A DNA stretch of 48,325 bases from CAYLHS01 sp964383535 (GTDB taxonomy: Bacteria > Actinomycetota > Acidimicrobiia > Spongiisociales > UBA4744): NCBI GenBank assembly GCA_964383535.1, contig CAYLHS010000005.1:1-48325 (forward strand), read 5' to 3'. Below, piece by piece: positions 1 through 9,025 of the stretch. Under the pieces are notes generated by a model that was given only the letters and a program-made list of their open reading frames with translations, was not told where the DNA came from and did not search any database. Made by a program: the position numbers and the translations under genes. Positions within the stretch are counted from its first letter, which is position 1; every line of letters begins with the position of its first letter.

Positions 1-122
1 AGGAGGTTGAATCCGGTCGACGTCGGTCCCACCGTCATCAGGATCACGATGCCGAGGATGACGAGCGCAATCGTGATCTCGACGACGGAGAACCCGTCCT
101 CTTGCGGCAGGTGGGATGCCAT
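1..122 (-). CDS. Type IV prepilin-like protein, N-terminal fragment
   Basis: Reading leftward from the ATG at 122, the protein starts MASHLPQEDG and continues with FSVVEITIALVILGI. This is a class III (prepilin) signal: a short polar leader ending in Gly, Phe at the cleavage site, Glu at position +5 and a following hydrophobic helix. Such proteins are cut and N-methylated by a prepilin peptidase and assemble into type IV pili or pseudopili. The gene runs off the left edge after about 40 codons, so its globular domain cannot be seen and pilin versus pseudopilin cannot be decided. It lies 81 bp beyond the rel stop codon on the same strand. That gap holds only a weak 5-bp hairpin. Confidence 0.75.
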   Translation of the reverse strand, partial: MASHLPQEDGFSVVEITIALVILGIVILMTVGPTSTGFNL

Positions 123-203
123 GCGGTAGCTATCGGCCGAAACGGCCAATTGGCTTAGTGGAAAGTCGAAGGATCGTGAACCTGCACGAAGTGTCTAGTC
201 ACC

Positions 204-2363
204 TCACCGGGGTACGAGACGGTAGGCGTCGTAGACGCCGTCGATACCTCTGAGACCTACCACGAGGCGATCGAGCTGGCCCGGGTCCGACAGCTCCACC
301 TCGTACCGCAACAGAGCGGTTCGATCGCTGCTCGTCGTCGACGATGATGCACGGATGTCGCCCCCGACCTCGGAGATCGTCTCGGTGACGTCTCGCAGCA
401 TTCGGGGACGGTCCAGCGCCTCGATCTGAATCCACACAGAGAACCGTCCCACCTTGTCCGGCGCCCACGTGACGTCGATCATCCGTTCCTCGCCCAGCGC
501 GTTGATGTTGGTGCAGTCCGAACGGTGCACCGAGACTCCCCGGCCGACCGTCACGAATCCCACGATGTCATCACCTGGAACTGGTGCACAGCATCGAGCG
601 ATTCGTACCCAGACGTCCTCCAGACCTTCCACGATGACGCCGACCCCGCTGTCGGAACGTGGTTTCGCTGCGGGCAGCTCGGGCAAGACGGCCTCGGCCG
701 CCTCCTCTTCCTCCGGCCGGGCGAGACGTACGAGACGCGCAACAACGGTGGAACCGGCAACTCCCCCTTCTCCGACTGCCATGAAGAGAGCGTCGAGGTC
801 CCGTTGGCCCATCCGGGCGGCGACTTCCGTCAGAAGCTCGTCGCGCCGGTTGGCGTGGAGTCCGAGCCCTTCCTTGCGAAGGAGCGCCAGAACCGTCTCT
901 CGCCCCTTCTCGAGTGCTACGACACGGCGTTCCTTTCCGAACCACTGCCTGATCTTCGCCCTGGCACGCGAGGTACGAACGAACGCCAGCCAGTCCCTAC
1001 TCGGACCTGCGTCCTGCGCCTTGGAGGTGACCACCTCCACGATGTCGCCCGACTCCAGCCTCGAGTCGAGTGGGACCAGCCGACCGTTCACCTTCGTTCC
1101 GATGCACCGGTGTCCCACCTCGGTGTGGACGCTGTACGCGAAATCGACCGGCGTCGCACCCCTCGGAAGCGTCTTGACATCTCCCTTCGGTGTGAGAATG
1201 AACACCTCGTCCTGGTAGAGGTCGAGTTTCAGGCCCGCCAGGAACTCCGTCGGATCCTCGTACTCATCCTGAAGGAAACGCATGTCGGCGATCCACGGGA
1301 GCGACTCAGCCGTCCCACCCTCCTTGTATCGCCAGTGCGCAGCGATCCCGTATTCGGCACGCTCATGCATATCTCTCGTGCGAATCTGGACCTCGAGCGG
1401 ACTACCACCCGGCCCGATCACCGTCGTGTGCAAGCTCTGGTACAGGTTGAACTTGGGCATCGCGATGTAGTCCTTGAACCTTCCATGTACGGGGGGCCAC
1501 GTCGAGTGGATCACGCCGAGCACCGCATAGCAGTCCCGGATATCTTCCACAATCACCCTGATCCCGATCAGGTCGTGGATGTTCTCGAACGGGAGACCGG
1601 TCGCGACCATCTTGCGGTAGATGGAGTACTGGTGCTTCGGTCGACCGCTCACATCGCCCTTGATACCGGCAGCGTCGAGGAGGTCGCGAACCTTCTCGAC
1701 GACATCGTGCAAGAACGCCTCGCGCATTGGCGCGCGCTGCTCGAGAAGGGCGTTGATCTCGGCGTTCCGCCGGGGATACAGAATGGCGAAGCATCTGTCT
1801 TCCATCTCGTGCTTGATCTCCTGGACGCCCAGCCGATGCGCGAGGGGGGCATACACCTCGAGGCTCTCCCGAGCGATCCGCTGTTGTTTCTCCTCGGGAA
1901 AGGGCCAGATCGTGCGGAGATTGTGCAGACGGTCCGCCAGTTTGATCAGCAGGACGCGCACATCCTTCGCAAGCGCGACGACGAGCTTCCTGATCGTCGC
2001 CGCCTGCGCTTCTTCCCGAGACCCGAACTTGATCAAGTCGAGCTTTGTGACGCCATCGATGAGCTCTGCCACATGCTCGCCGAACTGATCGGCCACCCGT
2101 TCGAGGGTCAGGTCGGTGTCCTCGACCGTATCGTGGAGCAGGGCTGCGCACAGCGTCTCGGTGTCGAGGCCGTACTCCGCGAGTATTTCCGTCACCGCGA
2201 CAGGGTGCGTGATGTAGGGATCGCCCGTGTGGCGCATCTGCCCCTCGTGGCGATCCCTGGCGAGAACATAGGCCTCGGAGAGCAGCGAGGCATCGGCGTC
2301 CGGATGGTGAGCGCGAAACGAACCGAGAACCCTTTCCATCCCCTCCTGCGAGAGGTCAGGCAT
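204..2363 (-). CDS. rel: Bifunctional (p)ppGpp synthetase/hydrolase (RelA/SpoT homologue)
   Basis: Makes and degrades the stringent-response alarmone (p)ppGpp in the cytoplasm. Domains in order: HD hydrolase with an intact HD...ED motif (His77-Asp78, Glu81-Asp82), synthetase domain, TGS (about residues 385-450) and a C-terminal ACT domain (about 640-719). The synthetase carries RFKD at about 295-298, the RXKD form seen in bifunctional enzymes rather than the EXDD form of RelA-only enzymes. At 719 aa it has the usual length. The start chosen (ATG 2363) overlaps the apt stop by 8 bp (ATGCCTGA). An ATG at 2339, preceded by AGGAGG at very short spacing, is an alternative. The apt-rel order matches Mycobacterium. 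Confidence 0.95.
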   Translation of the reverse strand: MPDLSQEGMERVLGSFRAHHPDADASLLSEAYVLARDRHEGQMRHTGDPYITHPVAVTEILAEYGLDTETLCAALLHDTVEDTDLTLERVADQFGEHVAELIDGVTKLDLIKFGSREEAQAATIRKLVVALAKDVRVLLIKLADRLHNLRTIWPFPEEKQQRIARESLEVYAPLAHRLGVQEIKHEMEDRCFAILYPRRNAEINALLEQRAPMREAFLHDVVEKVRDLLDAAGIKGDVSGRPKHQYSIYRKMVATGLPFENIHDLIGIRVIVEDIRDCYAVLGVIHSTWPPVHGRFKDYIAMPKFNLYQSLHTTVIGPGGSPLEVQIRTRDMHERAEYGIAAHWRYKEGGTAESLPWIADMRFLQDEYEDPTEFLAGLKLDLYQDEVFILTPKGDVKTLPRGATPVDFAYSVHTEVGHRCIGTKVNGRLVPLDSRLESGDIVEVVTSKAQDAGPSRDWLAFVRTSRARAKIRQWFGKERRVVALEKGRETVLALLRKEGLGLHANRRDELLTEVAARMGQRDLDALFMAVGEGGVAGSTVVARLVRLARPEEEEAAEAVLPELPAAKPRSDSGVGVIVEGLEDVWVRIARCCAPVPGDDIVGFVTVGRGVSVHRSDCTNINALGEERMIDVTWAPDKVGRFSVWIQIEALDRPRMLRDVTETISEVGGDIRASSSTTSSDRTALLRYEVELSDPGQLDRLVVGLRGIDGVYDAYRLVPR

Positions 2364-2874
2364 ACGTAACGAGTGCGTGCAGATCGGCGCCATTCAGGGA
2401 AGCCCTGCCGCCGAGGAACGCCAGCTCGATGAAGACCGCGACGCCGATCACCTCGGCGCCGAGTCGTTCGACCAATCTGATCGCCGCCGCAGCGGTTCCG
2501 CCGGTCGCGAGCACGTCATCGACGACCAGCACCCGGTCGCCTGGACGCAGGGCATCCTTGTGCATCTCGAGCGCGTCCGTCCCGTACTCCAATTCGTATG
2601 TCTCCCGAACGACCTCTGCAGGCAGCTTGCCCGGTTTGCGGATCGGGACGAATCCTGCACCGAGCTGCTCGGCGACCGGGGTCGCGAGGATGAACCCCCG
2701 TGCTTCGATGCCGACGACCTTCGTGACGGACTCTGGTTCGTAGGGAGCACAGAGCTGGTCGACCAAGGCCGAGAAGGCACCGGGATCTGCGAGGACTGGC
2801 GTGATGTCTTTGAAGACGACCCCCGGCTTCGGAAAATCGGGGACGTCACGAATCAGATGGGCGAACTCGAACAC
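2356..2874 (-). CDS. apt: Adenine phosphoribosyltransferase
   Basis: Salvages adenine with PRPP to AMP in the cytosol. The 172-aa protein has the family start (DVPDFPKPGVVFKDITP) and the PRPP-binding loop VLVVDDVLATGGT, both intact, and normal length. It starts with GTG at 2874, 18 bp after secF, with only a distant GAGG upstream, so translation may be coupled to secF. Its stop overlaps the rel start. The secF-apt-rel order is conserved in actinobacteria. The adenine deaminase at 25.5-26.5 kb would compete for the same substrate. Confidence 0.96.
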   Translation of the reverse strand: MFEFAHLIRDVPDFPKPGVVFKDITPVLADPGAFSALVDQLCAPYEPESVTKVVGIEARGFILATPVAEQLGAGFVPIRKPGKLPAEVVRETYELEYGTDALEMHKDALRPGDRVLVVDDVLATGGTAAAAIRLVERLGAEVIGVAVFIELAFLGGRASLNGADLHALVTYA

Positions 2875-2892
2875 CGGCTGATTGTACCTCGT

Positions 2893-3945
2893 TCAGCGCT
2901 TGCGGCCCTTCTTGGGAGGCCGAGGTGCGGCGCCACTCTTGCGGGAGGGTGCCTGCGTGGTCACCGCAGCACTCTGTGGTGTCTCCCTGTCGGAACCGCG
3001 CCCACGGTCCCGGCGCCGACGAACGCGCGCCCACTCGTCCTCGTGTTCCTTCCAGGAAGCGAGGATCGGCGACGCGACCGCGATCGATGAGTATGTGCCC
3101 GCAGCGATGCCGACGAACAGTGCCAGTGCGAAATCGCGAAGGGTCTGGGCACCGAGAAGGAACGACCCCACGAACAGGAGGCTCCCGACCGGGAGGAGAC
3201 TCGTCAACGACGTGTTGATCGAGCGCATCAGCACCTGGTTCATGGACCGGTTGACGATCTCTGTGATCGTCATGCGGTCCGTGTGGAGCTCCTCGACGTT
3301 TTCCTTGACCTTGTCGAACACGACCACCGTGTCATAGAGGGAGTAGCCGAGGATCGTCAACACTCCGATCACGGTCGCCGGGGTGACCTCGAACCTGGTC
3401 AACGCATACACGCCGAACGTGATGACGAGGTCGTGGAATAGGGCGCTGATACCTGCCACCGCCATCTTCCACTCGAGTCTCCACGACATGAACAACACGA
3501 CGGCCGCCAGGAACACGATGAGCGCCGTGACTGCCCGCTTCGTGATCTGGGCACCGAAGGTGGGTCCCACCTGATTGAGTGAGAGCTCATTGAGCGTCGT
3601 TCCGGTCACATCGGCGACTGCCTGCTGGAACTTCTCGGACTGGTCAGACGTCAAGGACCCGACCTGCACCCGGATATCGGCTCCTCCGGCCAGTTCCTGG
3701 ATCTTCGCCTCCTCCAACCCGAGCGGCGCGAGGGCGGACCGTATGCCCGCCACGCTGGCACCGGCCGGGTTGGCGGTCTCCACCGCGACACCGCCCCTGA
3801 AGTCGAGACTGAGATTGAGACCGAAGATGATGAGCCCGAGGAGCGAGATGAGAACGAGCACGGTCGAGATGGTGAGCCAGATCCGCTTCGATCCAACGAA
3901 ATCGAAGGAGGTCTCTCCTCTGTAGAGGCGTGTGATGAGATTCAT
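2893..3945 (-). CDS. secF: Protein translocase subunit SecF
   Basis: Inner-membrane partner of SecD that uses the proton-motive force to help complete SecYEG-dependent export. The 350-aa protein has one N-terminal transmembrane helix, an extracytoplasmic domain starting near LSLDFRGG, and about five C-terminal helices including the family motif near GVLTILGYSLYDTVVVFDK. The tail is basic and proline-rich (ending PRPPKKGRKR), as in many actinobacterial SecF proteins. The ATG at 3945 overlaps the secD stop as ATGA. Confidence 0.96.
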   Translation of the reverse strand: MNLITRLYRGETSFDFVGSKRIWLTISTVLVLISLLGLIIFGLNLSLDFRGGVAVETANPAGASVAGIRSALAPLGLEEAKIQELAGGADIRVQVGSLTSDQSEKFQQAVADVTGTTLNELSLNQVGPTFGAQITKRAVTALIVFLAAVVLFMSWRLEWKMAVAGISALFHDLVITFGVYALTRFEVTPATVIGVLTILGYSLYDTVVVFDKVKENVEELHTDRMTITEIVNRSMNQVLMRSINTSLTSLLPVGSLLFVGSFLLGAQTLRDFALALFVGIAAGTYSSIAVASPILASWKEHEDEWARVRRRRDRGRGSDRETPQSAAVTTQAPSRKSGAAPRPPKKGRKR

Positions 3946-5567
3946 GATGCCTCCTGTACCCCGCCTGCTGCGGCCCTGATGCTGAACTGTCCTCCCTCAC
4001 CGAGCCCGCTGTGCGCGATCGCACCCACGGCGTTCCGTGTGAAGAAGTAGGCGACGAGGATATCGAGGAATGTGGCGATACCCAGGGTGAGGGCGAAGCC
4101 CTTCACCGGGCCGACAGCGAGCAGCCAGAGCAGAACGGCAGCCAGCATCGAAACGGTGTCGGCCGTCAGGATCGTGTGAAACGCCCTCGAAAACCCTTCG
4201 TCGACTGCGGCGTTCATCGTTCTACCGCGGTGGAGTTCCTCTTTGATCCGCTCATAGAACACGATGTACGAGTCGGCAGTGATGCCGACCGACACGACGA
4301 TACCGGTAACGCCGGCGAGTGTCAGAGTCAGGCCCGAAGTCCTGCTGAGAAGCCCGAGCACGATGAGCATCAATGACCCGAACACGCTCAAGCCGACAAT
4401 CGTCACCGCTCCAAGAGATCGGTAGTAGAGCAGCATGTAGATGGCAACCAGGATCAGACCGGCCAGCCCGGCGATGAGTCCCGATCGCAACGAGTCCGAC
4501 CCGAGTGTCGCAGACACGCTCTGCACCTGGTCCTGCTCGAAACTCACCGGAAGTGAACCGTAGCGAAGGACCACGGCCAGGTCCTGCGCCTCGGCCTGCT
4601 GATTGTCGCCGGTTCCCAGCGTGATGACGGCGCTACCGCCGGCGATGCCGGTGTTCGCATCCACATTCGAAGCCACCTGTGGCGCAGAGATGATCTTGCC
4701 GTCGAGCACGATCGCGATCTGGCGCTGCGGGTCACCCGTCGCAAACTGTGCTGCGGCCCGGGTGAGTTCCTGGAACTTGCGCGCGCCGTCGTCGTTGAGC
4801 TTGAGGTCGACCTGCCATTGGCCGGTGGTCTGGCTGAAGTTGGCAAGGGCCTCCGTGATATCGGAACCCGTCATCGGATCGGGAGTCCCATTGGTCGGGT
4901 TTCCGTCAGTACCCACTTCGCAGGTAGCGAGTGTCGTACCGTCATTGCAGAGCGTGCCGATCTCGTAGCCGGCGATGACCTTGTCTTTGGAGTCGTATTC
5001 GGGCACCCATGAACGCAGGAGGTCGGGGCTGTCGTTGATCGTGAAACCGGTCGAGGGGTCGACGCCGGCCGGAAGGGTTGTGGTGGTGGTCGGAGTCGTG
5101 GTGGTTGTCGACTCGCTCGTTGTCGTACCGGCCGCGGTCGTGGTTGTCTCCCCCGCTGCCGTGGTGGTCGTCTGAGGCGCCGTCGTCGTGGTCGTCGTGT
5201 CGAAGATTGGGCTTTGGAACGAAGCGGCGAACACCGGCCGGAACGACAACACGCCGGTCTGGCCGATCGCCTGGAGTGCCCGCTCTCGATCGGTCACGCC
5301 GGGAAGCTGCACGAGCACGGAATTGGCTCCGCTGATGGAGATCTCCGGCTCCTGTACTCCGAACGCCTCGATACGGCCGCGCATGATCTCCACGGCTTTC
5401 GTCAACACGTCAGGATCGGTGCCGTCAGGGGCCCGAAGAATCACGGACGTCCCACCCTTCAGATCGAGGCCGAGCTTGGGCGTGCTGTGGCTGGCAACGA
5501 CCGCGGCGACTCCCCCATAGGCGAGCAGAAGCACGATCACAAGGGTGGTGATCCGCCTGGACATCAC
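3942..5567 (-). CDS. secD: Protein translocase subunit SecD, with a Thr-rich insertion
   Basis: Partner of SecF in the Sec translocon. The 541-aa protein has an N-terminal membrane helix, then LGLDLKGGTSVIL, the extracytoplasmic P1 region, and six C-terminal helices with the GVTGIVVSVGITADSYIVFYER motif region. About residues 124-165 are almost all Thr with some Ala, Pro and Glu, inserted in the extracytoplasmic domain. This is an actinobacterial-style flexible linker and is encoded near 5073-5198. The GTG at 5567 overlaps the yajC stop as GTGA. An ATG one codon downstream (5564) is equally possible. Confidence 0.95.
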   Translation of the reverse strand: MMSRRITTLVIVLLLAYGGVAAVVASHSTPKLGLDLKGGTSVILRAPDGTDPDVLTKAVEIMRGRIEAFGVQEPEISISGANSVLVQLPGVTDRERALQAIGQTGVLSFRPVFAASFQSPIFDTTTTTTAPQTTTTAAGETTTTAAGTTTSESTTTTTPTTTTTLPAGVDPSTGFTINDSPDLLRSWVPEYDSKDKVIAGYEIGTLCNDGTTLATCEVGTDGNPTNGTPDPMTGSDITEALANFSQTTGQWQVDLKLNDDGARKFQELTRAAAQFATGDPQRQIAIVLDGKIISAPQVASNVDANTGIAGGSAVITLGTGDNQQAEAQDLAVVLRYGSLPVSFEQDQVQSVSATLGSDSLRSGLIAGLAGLILVAIYMLLYYRSLGAVTIVGLSVFGSLMLIVLGLLSRTSGLTLTLAGVTGIVVSVGITADSYIVFYERIKEELHRGRTMNAAVDEGFSRAFHTILTADTVSMLAAVLLWLLAVGPVKGFALTLGIATFLDILVAYFFTRNAVGAIAHSGLGEGGQFSIRAAAGGVQEAS

Positions 5568-5848
5568 TTCTCCTGCTTCCCGGCGATTCCCCGCCGGGAG
5601 ATGCGCATACGTCCTTCTTCGAGGCCGAGCACGACCGAGTCGTCGTCCATGGAGACCACGACGCCGTGCACGCCGCCGTAGGTCAGCACCTTGTCACCGA
5701 TCTCGAGTGCTGCAGCGAGCTGTTGCTGCTGTTTCGCCCTGACCCGCTGTGGTCGGATCAGGAGGAAATAGAACATCCCGATGAGCAACGCCAGGAAGAT
5801 CAACGAGGTCCAAAGGCTTCCACCTGTGGCATCTGTTTGGGCAAGCAC
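5564..5848 (-). CDS. yajC: Preprotein translocase subunit YajC
   Basis: Small single-pass membrane accessory of SecDF. The 94-aa protein has a short N-terminus, one hydrophobic helix (about residues 13-31), the signature RPQ right after it, a basic Gln-rich stretch and a small C-terminal beta domain. It starts with GTG at 5848. An AAGG lies 6 nt upstream and supports this start. It is the first gene of the yajC-secD-secF run. Fifty bp separate it from the tgt stop. Confidence 0.93.
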   Translation of the reverse strand: MLAQTDATGGSLWTSLIFLALLIGMFYFLLIRPQRVRAKQQQQLAAALEIGDKVLTYGGVHGVVVSMDDDSVVLGLEEGRMRISRRGIAGKQEK

Positions 5849-5898
5849 GCGTTACCTTCTTTATGACGAGTGGAGGCTCACGCCCGGCGAGCCGGCGG

Positions 5899-7014
5899 TC
5901 ATGCTAGCGACTCACGAGAGACTCCAGAAACTCTCCGCTCGATCGTCGAGGCCATGAACCGTTCGAAGTGTCCCTCCATGATGGCGTTTCGCATCCAGCT
6001 CATGAGGTTCAAGGTGTACGTGACGTTGTGCATCGTCAGGAGTCGGAGGCCGGTGGGTTCGCCGGTCTGGTAGAGGTGGCGAAGGTAGCCGCGGCTGTAC
6101 GACGTACAGGTTCTGCACGCGCATGATGGGTCGAGTGGAATGCTCGAACGGGTGTGCGCGGCTCGACGAATGCTGTAGTCACCGTCAGGAGTCAGGACCT
6201 TCCCGTGCCTCGCGAGCCGTGTCGGTAGCACACAGTCGAAGAGGTCGATTCCGCGCGCTACCGCGTGCAGCATGCCTTCCGTGTCGCCCAACCCCATCGT
6301 GTAGCGCACCCGATCCTCCGGCAACTCGCCGACGACGACCTCGATGGCTCTGTCGCGTTCGGCGTCGGACTCCCCGACAGACAGACCACCGACGGCGTAC
6401 CCATCGAAACCGAGTTCGGCCGTCCTGGCAGCGCTCTCTGATCGGAGCGACGGATCGGTCCCACCTTGGATGATCCCGAACAACTGCTGGTCACCTCGTC
6501 GTCTCGCTTTCATCGAGCGAGCGGCCCATCGCAGTGTCCGCTGCATCGCCGCCTCCACGACCGAACGTGCGGCCGGGAGCCCCACCAACACGTCGAGTGT
6601 CACCGCGATGTCCGAACCGAGGTCCTCCTGGACTGCTATCGCCCGCTCTGGCGTCAGTTCGACACGTGATCCGTCGTAGGTCGATCGGAACGTGACGCCG
6701 ATCTCGCTCACTCCGGCGTCGAGCGAGAACACCTGATAGCCGCCGGAGTCGGTGAGGATCGGCCCCCGCCAGTTCATGAAGTCGTGGAGGCCTCCCAGGT
6801 CGCGTACGACATCCGAGCCGGGACGCAACATCAGATGGTATGTGTTCGACAGCACCATCTGAGCGCCCACGCGCTCGAGATCGTCGCCGTCGAGCATCTT
6901 CACACTGCCCCGGGTCCCGACAGGCATGAACGCCGGGGTCGCAACCGTGCCATGTGCGGTGCGAAACACACCCGATCGAGCCATACCGTCGCGCGCTTCG
7001 ATCTCGAGAGTCAT
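5899..7014 (-). CDS. tgt: Queuine tRNA-ribosyltransferase (Tgt)
   Basis: Exchanges guanine for preQ1 at the wobble position of GUN-anticodon tRNAs. The 371-aa protein has the active-site region LTDSGGYQVFSL, the catalytic aspartate region (VTLDVLVGLP), the GGLSVGE loop, and the C-terminal zinc site CACRTC with a downstream His (TMHN). Length is normal. The ATG at 7014 overlaps the queA stop as ATGA, so both queuosine genes are coupled. Mycobacterium tuberculosis lacks this pair in the otherwise matching neighbourhood. Confidence 0.96.
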   Translation of the reverse strand: MTLEIEARDGMARSGVFRTAHGTVATPAFMPVGTRGSVKMLDGDDLERVGAQMVLSNTYHLMLRPGSDVVRDLGGLHDFMNWRGPILTDSGGYQVFSLDAGVSEIGVTFRSTYDGSRVELTPERAIAVQEDLGSDIAVTLDVLVGLPAARSVVEAAMQRTLRWAARSMKARRRGDQQLFGIIQGGTDPSLRSESAARTAELGFDGYAVGGLSVGESDAERDRAIEVVVGELPEDRVRYTMGLGDTEGMLHAVARGIDLFDCVLPTRLARHGKVLTPDGDYSIRRAAHTRSSIPLDPSCACRTCTSYSRGYLRHLYQTGEPTGLRLLTMHNVTYTLNLMSWMRNAIMEGHFERFMASTIERRVSGVSRESLA

Positions 7015-8018
7015 GAATGCTCCGCGAACATCGCATCTCCGAAGGACAGAAACCGATACCCACGATGGAGGGCTGTCTCATACACGCGTCTCCAGTCGTC
7101 TCCCGCAAACGCGGCCACCAGCACGATCAGCGTCGACCGGGGAACATGGAAGTTGGTGACCATCGCATCCACCGCTTCGAAGCGGTGGCCCGGTCGAATG
7201 AAGAGCTCCGTCGAAGCCGTGCCAGGATCAAGATGTCCGCCGGAGACCGCCGACTCGAGGGCTCGCACCACGGTCGTGCCGATGGCGACGATTCGTCCAC
7301 CCCGTCGCCTCGCAGCTTCGAAGGCCACTGCCGTCTCGACCGGAATCTCGAACCGCTCACTGTGCATCTGGTGTGCCTCGACGGTGGGTTCGGCAATCGG
7401 TCTGAAGGTGTCGACGCCGACATGGAGATCGATCGACGCGACGTCCACGCCTCGCTCGGCAAACTCCGAGAGGACGCCGCCGCTGAAATGCAGGCCTGCG
7501 GTTGGAGCCGCCGCCGAACCGAGTGCCTCTGCAAACACCGTCTGGTACTCGGAGGGATCGGCGAGCGGAGCAGTGATGTACGGTGGGAGGGGCACCTCAC
7601 CGATATCGGCAGCGAGCGCCTCGACATCAACGTCGAACCGCAGCGTCGTGCGTCCCGACACCGGCCGTTCCAGCACGGTCGCGCTTGCGGGGCCGAACAA
7701 GAGGCGAGCGCCTGGTCTCACCCTCCGCGAAGGCCGGATCAGGACCTCCCACTCCCCCCGAACGCCCTCACCCAGAAGTAGCACCTCCACTCCACCACCC
7801 GTGTCCTGTTTCGTGCCGCGAAGCCTGGCCGCCCGCACCTTCGTGGTGTTGAGAACGACGAGGTCACCCTCATCGAGCATGCGCGGAAGCTCGAAGAAGC
7901 GACGATCTTCGAGACCCCGACAATCGAGCAGACGCGCCGACTCCCTCGGCACCGCGGGACGTTGGGCAATCGCGGCCGCCGGCAGCTGGTAGTCGAAGTC
8001 GTCCGTGCGCAAGGTCAA
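7011..8018 (-). CDS. queA: S-adenosylmethionine:tRNA ribosyltransferase-isomerase (QueA)
   Basis: Adds epoxycyclopentanediol from SAM to preQ1-tRNA, giving epoxyqueuosine. The 335-aa sequence opens with DFDYQLP, the family N-terminus, and ends with TNFHVPRSTLIVLVAAFAG, the most conserved QueA segment. A TTG at 8018 overlaps the ruvB stop as TTGA. A second TTG two codons downstream is possible. This position continues the chain of overlapping genes, so queA probably depends on upstream translation. Confidence 0.95.
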   Translation of the reverse strand: MTLRTDDFDYQLPAAAIAQRPAVPRESARLLDCRGLEDRRFFELPRMLDEGDLVVLNTTKVRAARLRGTKQDTGGGVEVLLLGEGVRGEWEVLIRPSRRVRPGARLLFGPASATVLERPVSGRTTLRFDVDVEALAADIGEVPLPPYITAPLADPSEYQTVFAEALGSAAAPTAGLHFSGGVLSEFAERGVDVASIDLHVGVDTFRPIAEPTVEAHQMHSERFEIPVETAVAFEAARRRGGRIVAIGTTVVRALESAVSGGHLDPGTASTELFIRPGHRFEAVDAMVTNFHVPRSTLIVLVAAFAGDDWRRVYETALHRGYRFLSFGDAMFAEHS

Positions 8019-9025
8019 TCGAGCAGAGTGGGTTGGTGCGGGGGCTCGAGCCCGAGATGGCGGAACGCCGCCGGTGTCGCCACACGGCCCCGCTGAGTTC
8101 GTTTCAACAAGCCACGCTTCAGCAAGAACGGCTCATACGCGTCCTCGACCGTCTCTGCTTCCTCACCGACCACGATCGCCAGTGTGGACAGCCCGACGGG
8201 CCCCCCACCGAACGTCTCCACAACGGCGCGGAGAATGTCCAGGTCGACCCGATCCAACCCGAGCTCGTCCACTTCGAACACGCGGAGCGCCTCATTGGCG
8301 GTGTCTGTGTCGACGATTCCCGCCGCTCGAGCGACCGCAAAGTCCCGAACTCTGGCAAGGAGCCTGTTGGCGATCCGAGGGGTCCCTCTGCTTCTGGAGG
8401 CGACGATCGCCGCACCGGTCTCGTCGATCGTCACACCCAGAATGCCCGCCGACCGCAGCACGATCCGCGCCAGTTCGGCGTCGGAGTAGAACTCCAGCTT
8501 GTCGACGATCCCGAACCGGTCCCTCAATGGAGCCGTCACTTTGCCCTTTCGCGTCGTCGCCCCGACCAGCGTGAACTTCGGCAGCTCTAGTCGAATCGAC
8601 TGCGCCGACGGTCCCTTTCCGAGAACGATGTCCAGTCGGAAGTCCTCCATCGCGGGATACAGCACCTCTTCCACCGCCCTGGGAAGACGGTGAATCTCGT
8701 CGATGAACAGCACCTCCCCCTCTTCCAGGTTCGACACGATCGATGCCACATCGCCTGGACGCTCGAGAGCCGGCCCAGACGTCACCCTGATGCGGGTCCC
8801 CAGCTCCTGTGCGATGATTCCCGCGAGCGTCGTCTTGCCGAGCCCCGGCGGCCCCGACAAAAGGACATGATCGAGCGCATGGTCGAGCTGTCTGGCGGCA
8901 TCGAGACTGATCCTGAGCCGTTCCTTGACGTTGCCCTGCCCTATGAACTCGTCCAGGCTCGTCGGGCGGAGGGTCTCGTCGGTGTCGTCGGGTAGCCGTT
9001 CAGAGGTGAGGATGTCTTCTCTCAT
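8015..9025 (-). CDS. ruvB: Holliday junction DNA helicase RuvB
   Basis: Hexameric AAA+ motor that drives branch migration with RuvA. The 336-aa protein has the N-terminal LRPTSLDEFIGQ, Walker A GPPGLGKTTL, Walker B LFIDEIHRL, sensor GATTRKG and a C-terminal winged helix ending in HLGLEPP. Length and motifs are standard. The ATG at 9025 overlaps the ruvA stop as ATGA. Order ruvC-ruvA-ruvB in the direction of transcription. Confidence 0.97.
   Translation of the reverse strand: MREDILTSERLPDDTDETLRPTSLDEFIGQGNVKERLRISLDAARQLDHALDHVLLSGPPGLGKTTLAGIIAQELGTRIRVTSGPALERPGDVASIVSNLEEGEVLFIDEIHRLPRAVEEVLYPAMEDFRLDIVLGKGPSAQSIRLELPKFTLVGATTRKGKVTAPLRDRFGIVDKLEFYSDAELARIVLRSAGILGVTIDETGAAIVASRSRGTPRIANRLLARVRDFAVARAAGIVDTDTANEALRVFEVDELGLDRVDLDILRAVVETFGGGPVGLSTLAIVVGEEAETVEDAYEPFLLKRGLLKRTQRGRVATPAAFRHLGLEPPHQPTLLD

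Noticed and set aside
135..147. GGCCG-AAA-CGGCC hairpin after rel
   Set aside because: Only a 5-bp stem with no T-run; too weak to call a terminator.
525..2369. 614-codon open frame on the plus strand
   Set aside because: It lies wholly antisense to rel, which has complete RSH motifs. The frame has no recognisable domains and arises from the GC-rich codon bias.
5073..5198. Repeat array or CRISPR-like tract in secD
   Set aside because: The periodicity comes from Thr codons (ACG/ACC) in a coding linker; there are no spacers or conserved direct repeats.
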